The notes under the pieces: model-generated | Database searches by the model: none | Told to the model about the DNA's origin: nothing | What the model saw: the letters and a program-made list of their open reading frames with translations, nothing else | Shown: positions 1 to 10,500 of the stretch, piece after piece | Layout: the number at the start of each line of letters is the position of its first letter | Numbering within the stretch: the first letter of the stretch is position 1 | Program-made: the position numbers and the translations under genes | Assembly: GCA_030167125.1 (NCBI GenBank) | Contig: CP126531.1 | Span: forward strand, 1,674,001 to 1,738,000 | Source: Rhodanobacteraceae bacterium | Lineage (GTDB): Bacteria > Pseudomonadota > Gammaproteobacteria > Xanthomonadales > Rhodanobacteraceae | Length of the DNA: 64,000 nucleotides | Direction: 5' to 3'

Positions 1-3000
1 TCTGCGCGGCCTGGCTGACCTTGCCGTCCAGCGCGTCGATGCCCGACCACAGTTCACGCGCATGGATGATCTGGCGCGCGGCGTTGTAGGCCTTCACCAC
101 CGCGGCGGCGGTCTGGCCGGTGTCTTCCTGCGTGCGCAGCACGAAGGTCGCGCCCATACGGTTGACGATGGAGTTGGTGACCGCGGTCGCGATGATCTCG
201 CGCTTCAGGCGGTGCCGTTGCATGTGCGCCGCGTATTTCTGGTGCAGCACTTCGGGGAAGTAGCGCACCAGTTCGTGCGAGAGGAAGGGATCCTCCGGCA
301 CGTCGGAATCCAGCAGCTGCTGGTACAGCACGATCTTGGAATACGACAGCAGCACCGCCAGTTCCGGCCGCGTCAGGCCTTGGTGGTGCGTGCGGCGTTC
401 GGCCATCTCGGCGTCGGACGGCAGCGATTCGATCTGGCGGTCGAGCTGGCCGCGCGCTTCCAGCGTGCGGATGAAATGCGCCTGCGAACCGATGCGGCTC
501 GCCGACATGTGTTCCATCACGCCGAGCGCGACGTTCTGGCGGCAGTTGTCGTTCAGCACCAGCCGCGCGACCTCGTCGGTCATCGAGTGCAGCAGCCGGT
601 TGCGTGCCTCGAGATCCATTTCGCCGCGCTGCACCGCGTCGTTCAACAGGATCTTGATGTTGACCTCGTGGTCGGACGTATCCACGCCCGCCGAGTTGTC
701 GATGAAGTCGGTGTTGAGCAGCACGCCCTTGCGCGCGGCCTCGATGCGGCCCTTCTGGGTGAAGCCGAGGTTGCCGCCCTCGCCCACGATCTTGCAGCGC
801 AACTCGCCGCCGTTGATGCGCAGCGCGTTGTTGGCGCGGTCGCCCACCTCGGCGTTGGATTCGCTCGCCGCCTTCACGTAGGTGCCGATGCCGCCGTTCC
901 ACAGCAGGTCGACCGGCGCCTTCAGGATCGCGGTGATGAGTTCGGTCGGCGACAGCGATTCCACGCCTTCGGCGATGCCCAGCGCCTCGCGCATTTCCGG
1001 CGTGATCGCGATGGCCTTCAGGCTGCGCGCGAACACCCCGCCGCCCTTCGAAATCTTCGACTTGTCGTAGTCCTCCCACGACGAGCGCGGCAGCGCGAAC
1101 ATGCGCTCGCGTTCGACGAACGACGTTTCCGGGTCGGGATTCGGGTCGATGAAGATGTGGCGGTGGTCGAATGCCGCCAGCAGGCGCGTGTGACGCGACC
1201 GCAGCAAGCCGTTGCCGAACACGTCGCCGGACATGTCGCCGATGCCGACGCAGGTGAAATCCTCGGCCTGGCAATCGTGGCCCAGCGTGCGGAAGTGGTA
1301 CATCACCGATTCCCAGCCGCCGCGCGAGGTGATGCCCATGTCCTTGTGGTCGAAGCCCGCGGAACCGCCCGAGGCGAACGCATCGCCCAGCCAGTAGTTG
1401 TGCGCGATCGACAGCCCGTTGGCGATGTCGGAAAACTTCGCCGTGCCCTTGTCGGCCGCGACCACGAGGTACGGATCGTCGGCATCGTGGCGCACCACGT
1501 CGGTCGGATGCAGCACCTTGTTGGCGGCGGTGTCGATGTTGTCGGTGATGTCGAGCAGGCCGTTGATGAACATCTTGTAGCAGGCGATGCCCTCTTCCAG
1601 TTGCGCATCGCGTTCGGCCGGCGGACGCTTCACGAAGAAGCCGCCCTTGGAGCCGACCGGCACGATCACGGTGTTCTTCACCATCTGCGCCTTGACCAGG
1701 CCCAGCACCTCGGTGCGGAAATCCTCGCGGCGGTCCGACCAGCGCAAGCCGCCGCGCGATACCGGACCGAAGCGCAGGTGCACGCCTTCCACGCGCGGCG
1801 CGTACACCCAGATTTCGCGGTATGGCACCGGCTTGGGAATGTCCGGCACCTGGCTCGAATCGAACTTGTAGCTGATGTATTCGGCCGGCCGGCCGTCGTG
1901 CGTCTGGAAATAGTTGGTGCGCAGCGTGGCGCGGATCAGGCCCATGAAGCCGCGCAGGATGCGGTCGTCGTCGAGGCTGGAGACGTTCACCAGCAGCGCC
2001 TTGATCGCATTGACCAGGCCGTCGACCTGTTCCTCGCGCGGCTTTTCGAGCAACGCCGAGACGCGCGCCACGAAATCCGGATTGGCGTCGGTCACCGCGC
2101 GCGGCGTCAGCGCCGTCAGCTCGCGCTCGAGCGCCTCGCGCGCGCGCTTGCGGCTGGCCGCGTCGCCGGCCTCGCGCTGCGGATCGAACTTGGCCTCGAA
2201 CAGTTCCACCAGCAGGCCCGCGATCATCGGGTAGCGGCCCAGCGTTTCTTCCATGTAGCTCTGCGAAAACGTGGTGCCGACCTGCTGCTGGTACTTGCAA
2301 TAGCCGCGCAGCATCGCGATCTGCCGCCAGCCGAGTCCGGCTTCCAGCAGCAGCGCGTTGAAGCGGTCGCTCTCGGCCTGCCCGTGCCAGATCGCGGCGA
2401 AGGCGGATTCGAAGCGTGCGTGGATGTCTTCCAGCTCGAATTTCAGCGGCGCCGCAGGACGCACCACGAAATCCTGGATGCAGGCCTTGCGGCCGTGCAG
2501 TTCCAGCGCATGCACCTGTTCGGTGTCGACCTTGAGGCCGGCGTTTTCCAGCAACGGCAGCACGTCCGACAGCGGGATGTCGCTGCCCGCGCGGAAGATC
2601 TTGAAGTGCAGTTCGCCCGGCTTGCGGTAGGAATCGTGGAACGCGAGGCGCATGTCCTCGCTGGCCGCGGTCATCGTGGAAAGAATGCCGACGTCCTCGG
2701 CCGCGCGCGCGGCGCCCTGCTCCTCGATGTAGTCGGGTTCCAGCGTGCTGCCCCAGCGGCCCGCGAGATGCGCGCCGCGTTCCTCGCCGAGGCCGCCCAC
2801 CAGCGCTTCGCGCAATTCGTCGTGCCAGTTGCGCACGATCGGTGCGAGCTTCGCTTCCAGCTTGTGCATGTCCACATCCACGTGCTCGCCCGCGCGCGGG
2901 CGCACGATCACGTGCATGCGCGCCATCGGCGCATCGCCGATGTGCACGTTCGCGTCCACGTAGGCGCCGTGCAGTTCATCGCGCAGCATGTCCTTCACGC

Positions 3001-4300
3001 GCTCGCCGACGGTGGCGCTGTAATGGTCGCGCGGGATGAACACCAGGCAGGAGAAGAAGCGGCCGTAGGCGTCGCGGCGTACGAACAGGCGCGCCTGGCG
3101 GCGTTCGTTGACATCGAAGATGCCGTTGGCCAGCGTGAACAGCTCGTCACTGGACGCCTGCAACAGCTCGTCGCGCGGCAGCGTTTCCAGGATCGAGCGG
3201 AACGCCTTGCCGGAATGCGACTGCGGGCGCAGGCCGGAACGCTTTTCCGCGGACTCGAACTTCTTGCGCACCAGCGGCACGTCCTGCGGACGGCGCATGT
3301 ACGAAGTGGACGTGTACAGTCCGAGGAAACGCGATTCGCCGATCGGCTTGCCCTTGTCGTCGAAACGCAGCACGCCGATGTAATCCATGTAGCCGGCGCG
3401 GTGCACGCGCGAGCGCGCGTTGGTCTTGGTGAGGATGATCGCGTCCATCGATCCCGATTGCGGCAGCCGGCTCGCGGTCAGGCTCTTGGTGGAACGCGGC
3501 GCGGTGGCGAGGTCGGGGTTGCGCAGGATGCCGAGGCCCGAACCCGCGCGCGCTTTCAGCAGTTCGTCGCCGTTGTCCGCGACCACGTCGTACTCGCGGT
3601 AGCCGAGGAAGGTGAAATGGTTGTCCGCCGCCCAGCGCAGGAAGGCCTGGCCTTCGGCGATTTCCTCGGCGCTCAGCGAATGCCTTTCCTTCGGCAGTGC
3701 GTCGGCGATCGCCAGCATCTTGTCGTGCATCGCCTGCCAATCGTTGACCGCGGCGTGCACGTCGGCCAGCGCAACTTCGGCGGCGGCCTGCAGTTTCTTC
3801 AGCGTAACCTCATCGACGCGGTCGATTTCGGCGTGCATCAACGATTCGGCGGAACCGCCGTCGCCACACGGCGCGACCGACTTGATGTTGCCGTGGGAAT
3901 CGCGCTGGATGTCCATCACCGGATGCAGCATGCGGTGCAGGCGCAGGCCTTCGGCATTGATGACCATTTCCAGGGAATCGACCAGGAACGGCGCGTCGGC
4001 GGTGTCGACTTCGATCACCGAATGTGCGCAACGCCAGCCGTTGTGCTCCGGATCGGGATTGAACGCACGCACCGCCGCGCGTCCGGCCGGCCGGTTGCGC
4101 ATCCAGCGGAACAGATCGGCGCACATCGCGGCCCAGCCATCGACGCCACGCTTGGCCAATTCATCCGGGCCAAGATCCGCGCACGCCAGCCGGGCGAAAG
4201 CCTCCGCCGTCGCGGCGTCCGCCGGTTCGACCTTGCCACGGACGGCGGCCGCGATGGCAGCCAGTTCATCACCCCCGGCGGGGGCGTGCAATGCGTTCAT
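1..4300 (-). CDS. gdhB: NAD-specific glutamate dehydrogenase, large (180-kDa) type, 3'-truncated by window edge
   Basis: Oxidatively deaminates glutamate to 2-oxoglutarate and ammonia with NAD+, in the cytoplasm. I read the minus strand from the ATG at 4298-4300 (MNALHAPAGGDELAAI) and found the frame open to the edge, about 1433 codons. The family is about 1600 residues, so roughly the last 170-200 are missing. The N-terminal half is the long regulatory part of this family (for example WRCAHSVIEVDTADAPFLVD). The catalytic part begins near residue 850 with VSRGGLRWSDRREDFR, followed by LVKAQMVKNTVIVPVGSKGG. Several long ORFs on the opposite strand and in other frames are shadows of this gene. 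It is divergent from the diguanylate cyclase across about 200 bp. Family assignment is firm; the symbol follows Pseudomonas usage. Confidence 0.95.
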   Translation of the reverse strand, partial: MNALHAPAGGDELAAIAAAVRGKVEPADAATAEAFARLACADLGPDELAKRGVDGWAAMCADLFRWMRNRPAGRAAVRAFNPDPEHNGWRCAHSVIEVDTADAPFLVDSLEMVINAEGLRLHRMLHPVMDIQRDSHGNIKSVAPCGDGGSAESLMHAEIDRVDEVTLKKLQAAAEVALADVHAAVNDWQAMHDKMLAIADALPKERHSLSAEEIAEGQAFLRWAADNHFTFLGYREYDVVADNGDELLKARAGSGLGILRNPDLATAPRSTKSLTASRLPQSGSMDAIILTKTNARSRVHRAGYMDYIGVLRFDDKGKPIGESRFLGLYTSTSYMRRPQDVPLVRKKFESAEKRSGLRPQSHSGKAFRSILETLPRDELLQASSDELFTLANGIFDVNERRQARLFVRRDAYGRFFSCLVFIPRDHYSATVGERVKDMLRDELHGAYVDANVHIGDAPMARMHVIVRPRAGEHVDVDMHKLEAKLAPIVRNWHDELREALVGGLGEERGAHLAGRWGSTLEPDYIEEQGAARAAEDVGILSTMTAASEDMRLAFHDSYRKPGELHFKIFRAGSDIPLSDVLPLLENAGLKVDTEQVHALELHGRKACIQDFVVRPAAPLKFELEDIHARFESAFAAIWHGQAESDRFNALLLEAGLGWRQIAMLRGYCKYQQQVGTTFSQSYMEETLGRYPMIAGLLVELFEAKFDPQREAGDAASRKRAREALERELTALTPRAVTDANPDFVARVSALLEKPREEQVDGLVNAIKALLVNVSSLDDDRILRGFMGLIRATLRTNYFQTHDGRPAEYISYKFDSSQVPDIPKPVPYREIWVYAPRVEGVHLRFGPVSRGGLRWSDRREDFRTEVLGLVKAQMVKNTVIVPVGSKGGFFVKRPPAERDAQLEEGIACYKMFINGLLDITDNIDTAANKVLHPTDVVRHDADDPYLVVAADKGTAKFSDIANGLSIAHNYWLGDAFASGGSAGFDHKDMGITSRGGWESVMYHFRTLGHDCQAEDFTCVGIGDMSGDVFGNGLLRSRHTRLLAAFDHRHIFIDPNPDPETSFVERERMFALPRSSWEDYDKSKISKGGGVFARSLKAIAITPEMREALGIAEGVESLSPTELITAILKAPVDLLWNGGIGTYVKAASESNAEVGDRANNALRINGGELRCKIVGEGGNLGFTQKGRIEAARKGVLLNTDFIDNSAGVDTSDHEVNIKILLNDAVQRGEMDLEARNRLLHSMTDEVARLVLNDNCRQNVALGVMEHMSASRIGSQAHFIRTLEARGQLDRQIESLPSDAEMAERRTHHQGLTRPELAVLLSYSKIVLYQQLLDSDVPEDPFLSHELVRYFPEVLHQKYAAHMQRHRLKREIIATAVTNSIVNRMGATFVLRTQEDTGQTAAAVVKAYNAARQIIHARELWSGIDALDGKVSQAAQ

Positions 4301-4502
4301 GTCTGTTCGATTTGCTGCGGGGAAGGGAACGAATAGGATACCGCCGCCCGCGGCCCCCATACCAGCCAGGACGCGGGATGGCGCGCCTGCGAAGTCCCTC
4401 ACACAAAAGCGCGAACGCGCCGTGCAGGCGGCGCGTATGATGCGTGCGGTGCAGCCATTCGCCGGTTTGGAGATGGCGATGAACGAGGCTCCAGCCAGGT
4501 AA

Positions 4503-6311
4503 ATGCGACTCCTTCGGAACCGGACCGACCGGAAGACCCGGCTGCGCCGCAGCGTGCTGGCGATGGCCGCGGCGGCGGTGATCCTCATCCTGACGCTGGC
4601 GGCCGCGGTGTTCGTGACCGGACGGCTGTACCGGGACGCCCTGCGCTGGACGCTGCACACGTATCAGGTACGCGAGCAGATCCTGGAACTGGTCAACCAC
4701 CTCCAGCTCGCCGAACTGGATGCACGCGGTTACGGCCTTACCGGCCGCGACAGCGATTTCCAGCAGTACTGGCGCCACATCGCGGCGGTGGAACACGACG
4801 CCACGCAGCTCGCGGACCTGATCTCCGACAATCCGGCGCAGGTTGTCGCGACCAGGCAGTTGGGCATCGCGATCGGCGCGCGCCGCACGCAGTTCGAACG
4901 CATCCTCGGCGATTACCGTGCGCACGGTCCGGAGGCCGCCCATGCCGACGTCATCGCGCTGGTTTCGCAACCGGAGCAGCCCGTCCGTGCGCTGGCCGAA
5001 GCGATGCTGGACCGCGAAGCCGCGCTGCTCGCGACACGCGAAGCAACCAGCGAGCGCTACGGCGAGCGCGTCGCCATCGTGGCCACGCTCGCGCTCTCCG
5101 GCTGCCTCGCGCTGCTGCTCGCCGCACTCATCAACAGCGGCATCGAACGGCGGCGCCGGCAACGCGGCGAACTCGAACTGGAACGCAACGCCCTGCATCT
5201 GCAGCAGGCGCTGCAGGAAGCCGACCGCTCCAGCGAAACGCTGCGCCGCCTGTCGACGCTGGCGGAACTGCTGCAGAACTGCCGCGACCTCGACGAAGCG
5301 ATCAACGTGATCGAACGCGCGCTGCCGCCGCTGCTGCCCGACGTGTCGGGCGCGCTGGCGTTGATCAACGCGTCGCGCAACATCGTCGAGGCGCGCATGC
5401 ACTGGGGTGTGCGCGGCTCCGACCTCGGCGGCGCGATCTTCGCGCCGGACGATTGCTGGGCGCTGCGCCGCAGCCAGCCGCACCCGGGCGAGGACGACCG
5501 CACCGCGCCGGTGTGCCCGCACCTGACACAAGCCGGCGTCACCGCCGACCACACGGTGTGCCTGCCGCTGAACTCGCAGGGACAAGTGCTCGGCGTGCTC
5601 AGCCTGTGCACGCCCGCGCCGATCGCGGGGGACACGCGGCGACTGGCGATGACCGCCGCCGACCAGTTGGCGCTGGCGCTCGCCAACCTGCAACTGCAGG
5701 CCAGCCTGCGCACGCAGTCGATCCGCGATCCGCTGACCAACCTGTTCAACCGCCGCTACCTCGAAGCGTCGCTGCCGCGCGAACTGCTGCGCGCCGAGCG
5801 GCGCAAGGGCGGGCTTTCGGTGTTGATGTTCGACCTCGACCACTTCAAACGCTACAACGACACGCAGGGCCACGACGCAGGCGATGCCTTGCTCGGCGCA
5901 TTCGGCGCGCTGCTCGCGCAATCGTCGCGCGGCGAGGACATGCCCTGCCGTTTCGGCGGCGAGGAATTCACCCTGGTGTTGACCGACGCCGACCACGCGC
6001 ATGCACTGTTGCGCGCCGAAGCGATCCGCAAGGCCACCTCGGAACTGGTGGTGCGTTACCGCGCCGGCACGCTGCCACCGGCCACGGTGTCGATCGGCGT
6101 GGCCTCCTATCCTGAACACGGCGACACGCCGGAAGCGCATGCTGCGCATGGCCGACCAGGCGCTGTATCGCGCCAAGCAGCTCGGGCGCAACGTGGCCGT
6201 TTCCGCCAACGACCTTGCCGCGCGCCCCGCCAACGCGCAATCCGCGCCGGCGACGACATGACGCTTGGCCTAGGGACGGCAGTCGCCGATCGCGTCATAC
6301 TTGTTTATTGA
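4503..6311 (+). CDS. Membrane diguanylate cyclase (CHASE3-GAF-GGDEF) with a probable frameshift in the last 40 codons
   Basis: Predicted to make cyclic di-GMP from two GTP. An N-terminal membrane helix (about residues 17-38) and a second (about 190-212) bracket a periplasmic CHASE3-like domain (TYQVREQILELVNHLQLAELDARGYGLTGR region). A GAF domain follows (about 255-395), then GGDEF from RDPLTNLFNRRYLE to the end. The active-site motif is RFGGEEF, and an inhibitory RxxD site (RGED) lies five residues before it. The open frame leaves the family pattern after SIGVASYPEHGDTPEA. One base near 6138 appears extra: from the ATG at 6139 the next frame reads MLRMADQALYRAKQLGRN, the expected GGDEF ending, and stops at 6261. 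The tail up to 6311 is therefore out-of-frame sequence. The cause is either a sequencing error or a real late frameshift. Confidence 0.88.
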   Translation: MRLLRNRTDRKTRLRRSVLAMAAAAVILILTLAAAVFVTGRLYRDALRWTLHTYQVREQILELVNHLQLAELDARGYGLTGRDSDFQQYWRHIAAVEHDATQLADLISDNPAQVVATRQLGIAIGARRTQFERILGDYRAHGPEAAHADVIALVSQPEQPVRALAEAMLDREAALLATREATSERYGERVAIVATLALSGCLALLLAALINSGIERRRRQRGELELERNALHLQQALQEADRSSETLRRLSTLAELLQNCRDLDEAINVIERALPPLLPDVSGALALINASRNIVEARMHWGVRGSDLGGAIFAPDDCWALRRSQPHPGEDDRTAPVCPHLTQAGVTADHTVCLPLNSQGQVLGVLSLCTPAPIAGDTRRLAMTAADQLALALANLQLQASLRTQSIRDPLTNLFNRRYLEASLPRELLRAERRKGGLSVLMFDLDHFKRYNDTQGHDAGDALLGAFGALLAQSSRGEDMPCRFGGEEFTLVLTDADHAHALLRAEAIRKATSELVVRYRAGTLPPATVSIGVASYPEHGDTPEAHAAHGRPGAVSRQAARAQRGRFRQRPCRAPRQRAIRAGDDMTLGLGTAVADRVILVY

Positions 6312-6335
6312 TCTGGCGGGTAGAGAAACCACCCG

Positions 6336-7496
6336 ATGTTGAAATTTCCGCTGCGGGGCGCCGCGTGCCTCGCATCCGTGCTCGTCCTCGGCGCGTGCAG
6401 CCGTTCGGCGCCACCTGCGAAAACCGCACCGGAAGTGGGCGTCGTCACGGCAAACCCGGTCAACCTGCCGGTGACGCGCAGCTATCCCGGCCGCCTTGCG
6501 GCCACGCTGACCGCGCAGGTGCGCGCGCGCGTGACGGGCATCGTGCTGCAACGCGTCTACAGGGAAGGCACCGACGTCAAGGCCGGCGCGGTGCTGTTCA
6601 GGATCGATCCGGCCCCGCTGCAAGCCAGCCTGCGCCAGGCGCAGGGACAATTGGCGCAGGCGCAGGCCACCGCGCACAACGCCGACCTGAGCGCCACGCG
6701 CAGCAAGGAACTGGGTGCGAAAGGCGTGCTGGCGAAGCAGGACGTCGACAACGCCATCGCCGCCGCCGAGGAAGCCGATGCCGCGGTGAAGGCCGCGCAG
6801 GCCAACGTCGAGAACGCGCGCATCAATCTGGGTTATGCCACGGTGACGGCGCCGATCAGCGGCCGCGCCGGCATGGCCAGCGTCACCCAGGGCGCGCTGG
6901 TCTCGCCCACCGATACCAATCCGCTGACCACCGTGCAGGTGATCGATCCGATCTACGCCAATTTCAGCGAACCGATGGCGGAAGTCGAGCAGCTGCGCAA
7001 GGCGGAAAAGGCCGGCACGCTGGAACTGGCCGCGCCCGACAAGGTGCGCGTGAAGATAGAACTGCCGGACGGCAGCACGTATCCGCACGCCGGCACGCTC
7101 GACTTCACCGATCTTGCCGTCGATCCCGCGACCGGCGCGGTGGACCTGCGCGCAGTCGTGCCGAATCCGGACCACGCGCTGCTGCCCGGCATGTTCGTGA
7201 AGATTCGCCTGTCGCTCGCGACGCTGCGCGATGCGTTCCTGCTGCCGCAGGGCGCGATCCTGCGCGACAACGATGGCGCGTACGTTTACGTGGTGGGCGC
7301 GGACGACAAGGTCGTCGAGAAGCGTGTCGAGCTCGGCGACCAGCGCGGCGCGGACTGGATCGTGCAGCGCGGCCTCGACGCCGGCGCCAAGGTGGTCGTT
7401 TCCGGCGTGCAGAAAGCGCAAGCCGGCGAGAAGGTGAAGCCCATTCCCTTCAACGCCTCCGCCGATGGCGCATCGGCCGCGACCGCCGCGAAGTAG
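6336..7496 (+). CDS. RND efflux periplasmic adaptor (membrane fusion) lipoprotein, AcrA/MexA type
   Basis: Links an inner-membrane RND pump to an outer-membrane channel. The signal peptide ends in a lipobox, LVLGACSRS, so the mature protein should start at a lipidated Cys near residue 21. It has the family layout: first beta strand region (SYPGRLAATLTAQVRARVTG), a half-lipoyl domain (VYREGTDVKAGAVLFRID), an alpha-hairpin rich in Ala/Gln (about 95-165), the second half-lipoyl region (INLGYATVTAPISGRAG) and a beta-barrel. The length, 386 residues, is normal. The permease gene starts 9 bp downstream, so the two form an operon. No regulator gene is adjacent. Confidence 0.95.
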   Translation: MLKFPLRGAACLASVLVLGACSRSAPPAKTAPEVGVVTANPVNLPVTRSYPGRLAATLTAQVRARVTGIVLQRVYREGTDVKAGAVLFRIDPAPLQASLRQAQGQLAQAQATAHNADLSATRSKELGAKGVLAKQDVDNAIAAAEEADAAVKAAQANVENARINLGYATVTAPISGRAGMASVTQGALVSPTDTNPLTTVQVIDPIYANFSEPMAEVEQLRKAEKAGTLELAAPDKVRVKIELPDGSTYPHAGTLDFTDLAVDPATGAVDLRAVVPNPDHALLPGMFVKIRLSLATLRDAFLLPQGAILRDNDGAYVYVVGADDKVVEKRVELGDQRGADWIVQRGLDAGAKVVVSGVQKAQAGEKVKPIPFNASADGASAATAAK

Positions 7497-7505
7497 TCCC
7501 GAGCC

Positions 7506-10500
7506 ATGCCGCAATTCTTCATCGACCGTCCGGTATTCGCGTGGGTGCTCGCGATCCTGATCACGCTGGGCGGCACCCTCGCGATCCTCAACCTGCCGGT
7601 CGAGGCTTATCCCGAAATCGCACCGCCCAGCGTGCAAATCAATGCGAGCTATCCGGGCGCCAATGCCCAGGTCGTGCAGAGCACCGTGACCCAGGTGATC
7701 GAGCAGAACCTGTCGGGCATCGACAACCTGCTCTATTTCACGTCGTCGTCGAATTCCAGCGGCTCGGCCAACGTCACGCTGTACTTCAAGGCGGGCACCG
7801 ATCTCGACACCGCGGCCGTGCAGACGCAGAACGCGGTCTCGGCGTCCGAACCGCGGCTGCCCGCGGAGGTGAACGCGCTGGGGATCAGGGTGCGTAAGTC
7901 GAACTCCGGTTCGCTGATGGGCATTTCGCTGCAGGACCAGACCGGACACTACGATCCCGCCGCGCTCAGCAACATCATCGCCGCGCAACTGGTCGACCCG
8001 ATCTCGCGCCTGAACGGCGTCGGCAGCATCAACCAGTTCGGCGCGCCGTACGCGATGCGCATCTGGCTGAACCCGTTGAAGCTTGAGGGCTACGGGCTCA
8101 CCGCCACCGACGTGCTGGATGCGGTGCAGGCACAGAACGTGATGTTCGCGGCGGGCTCGGTGGGCGCGCAGCCTTCCGCGAACGGCCAGGGCATCACGGC
8201 GACGGTATCGGCCGAATCGAGTTTTTCGACGCCGGAACAATTCCGGAAAATCATCCTGCGCACCAATCCCGACGGCACCACGGTGACGCTGGGCGACGTC
8301 GCGCGCGTCGCATTGGGTTCGGACAATTACGACACTTTCTCGCGCCTCAACGAGAAGCCGGTCGCGTCCTTCAGCATCTCGCTGGTGCCCGGCGCGAACG
8401 CGTTGGCGGTCGCCAACGAGGTGCAGGACAAGATGCAGGAACTCGCGAAGAACCTGCCGCCGGGCGTGACCTGGAGCATTCCGTTCGAAAGCTACACCTT
8501 CGTCAAAGTCTCGATCGACGAAGTGGTGAAGACGCTGGGCGAAGCGATCGTGCTGGTGTTCTTCGTGATGCTGCTGTTCCTGCAGAACCTGCGCGCCACG
8601 CTGATCCCGACGCTGGTGGTACCGGTCGCGCTGACCGGCGCGTTCCTCGGCCTCTATCTGTTCGGGTTCTCGATCAACGTACTCAGCCTGTTCGGGCTGG
8701 TGCTCGCGATCGGCATCGTGGTCGACGATGCGATCGTGGTGGTCGAGAACGTCGAACGCATCATGCGCGAGGAAGGCCTGCCGCCGAAAGAGGCGACTCG
8801 CAAGGGCATGGTGCAGATCACCGGTGCGATCGTCGCGGTGACCACGGTGCTGGCGTCGGTGTTCGTGCCGGCAGCGCTGATGCCCGGCAGCGTCGGACAG
8901 ATATACAAACAGTTCTCGGTGACCATCGCCGTCTCGATGCTGCTCTCGGCGCTGATGGCGCTGACCTTCACCCCCGCGCTGTGCGCCAGCATCCTGCGTC
9001 CCGAGCACGAGCACGCCAACCGTTTCCTGCGCGCGTTCAACAACGGCTACGAAAGCCTGGCGCAGCATTATCTCTCGCGGCTCGGCAAGGCCGTGCGGCA
9101 CACGCCGCGCTGGATGGCGGGTTACGTGCTCGCGATCGTCGTCGCCGTCCTTCTATTGGCGCACCTGCCGTCGAGCTTCGTGCCCGAGGAAGACCAGGGC
9201 GAAGTGTTTGCCACGATTCAGTTGCCGCCGGGCGCGACCGCGGACCGCACGCTCGCGGTGATGAAGCAGGTCGAGCAGATCGTCAAGAAGAGTCCGGCGA
9301 TACACAACATCTTCGACATCGGCGGTTTCAGCTTCATCGGCGACGGCGAAAACACCGGCATGGCGTTCATCCATCTGAAGGACTGGAGCGAACGTTCCGA
9401 GACCGCCAACCAGCTCATCGAGGATTTCAACAAGCAGTTCGCGAACATCCGCGACGCGCAGGTGTTCGCGATCAACCGGCCGGTGATCCGCGGGCTGGGC
9501 CAGTTCGCCGGTTTCGATTTCGAGCTGGAGGATCGCGGCGGCCTCGGTCACGAGGCCCTGGTCGACGCCAAGAACAAGCTGATCGCGGCAGCCGCGAAGG
9601 ACAAGCGTCTCGCCAACGTGCACATCAACGGCATGGAAGACGCGCCGACCGTGGACATGCAGGTCGATCGCGTCGAGGCGCAGTCGATGGGATTGTCGGT
9701 TTCCGACGTGTACAACGCGATCCGCCTGATGCTCTCGCCGGTGTTCGTCAACGACTTCTACTACGGCGGCCGCGTGCTGCGCGTGCAGATGCAGGCCGAT
9801 GCGCCGTTCCGCATGAACCCCGCGGACATCGGCAACTTCTATTCCCGCTCCTCCACCGGCACGATGGTGCCGTTGAGCAGCGTGGTCAGCACCAAGTGGT
9901 CGCTGGCGCCGCCGGAACTCGACCGCTACAACGGCGTCGGCTCGATCGGGCTGACCGGCACCGCTGCGCCCGGCTACAGCTCAGGCGACGCGATCACCGC
10001 GATGCAGGAACTCGTCGCGAAATACCTGCCGACGAGTTTCGGTTACGAATGGTCTGGTCAGTCGCTGCAGGAAATCATGTCGGGCGCGCAGGCGCCGATG
10101 CTGTTCGGCCTGTCGATCCTGGTGGTGTTCCTGTGCCTGTGCGCGTTGTATGAAAGCTGGTCGATCCCGTTCGCGGTGATGCTGGTGATCCCGCTCGGCA
10201 TCCTGGGTTCGGTGCTGCTCACCAGCATTCGTGGATTGCAGGACGACGTGTATTTCAAGATCGGCCTGATCGCCATCATCGGCCTGTCGGTGAAGAACGC
10301 GATCCTGATCGTGCAGTTCGCGGTGGACGAGCAGAAGCAAGGCAAGGGCTTGCTCGTCGCGACACTGGAAGCCTGCCGCATCCGCCTCAGGCCCATCATG
10401 ATGACGTCGATCGCCTTCATCCTCGGCGTGATGCCGCTGGCGGTTTCGACCGGCGCCGGCGCCAACAGCCGCCACGCGATCGGCACCGGCGTGGTCGGCG

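Noticed and set aside
62..4336. Very long open frame on the plus strand (over 1400 codons)
   Set aside because: It is antisense to the NAD-glutamate dehydrogenase, is His/Arg/Ala-rich with no family sequence, and is a usual artefact of high-GC codon bias.
4269..6233. 654-codon minus-strand open frame
   Set aside because: Shadow of the diguanylate cyclase gene; no family sequence.
6270..9101. 943-codon open frame on the minus strand
   Set aside because: Lies over the RND adaptor and permease; composition is shadow-like (Arg/His/Gln-rich) with no recognisable domain.
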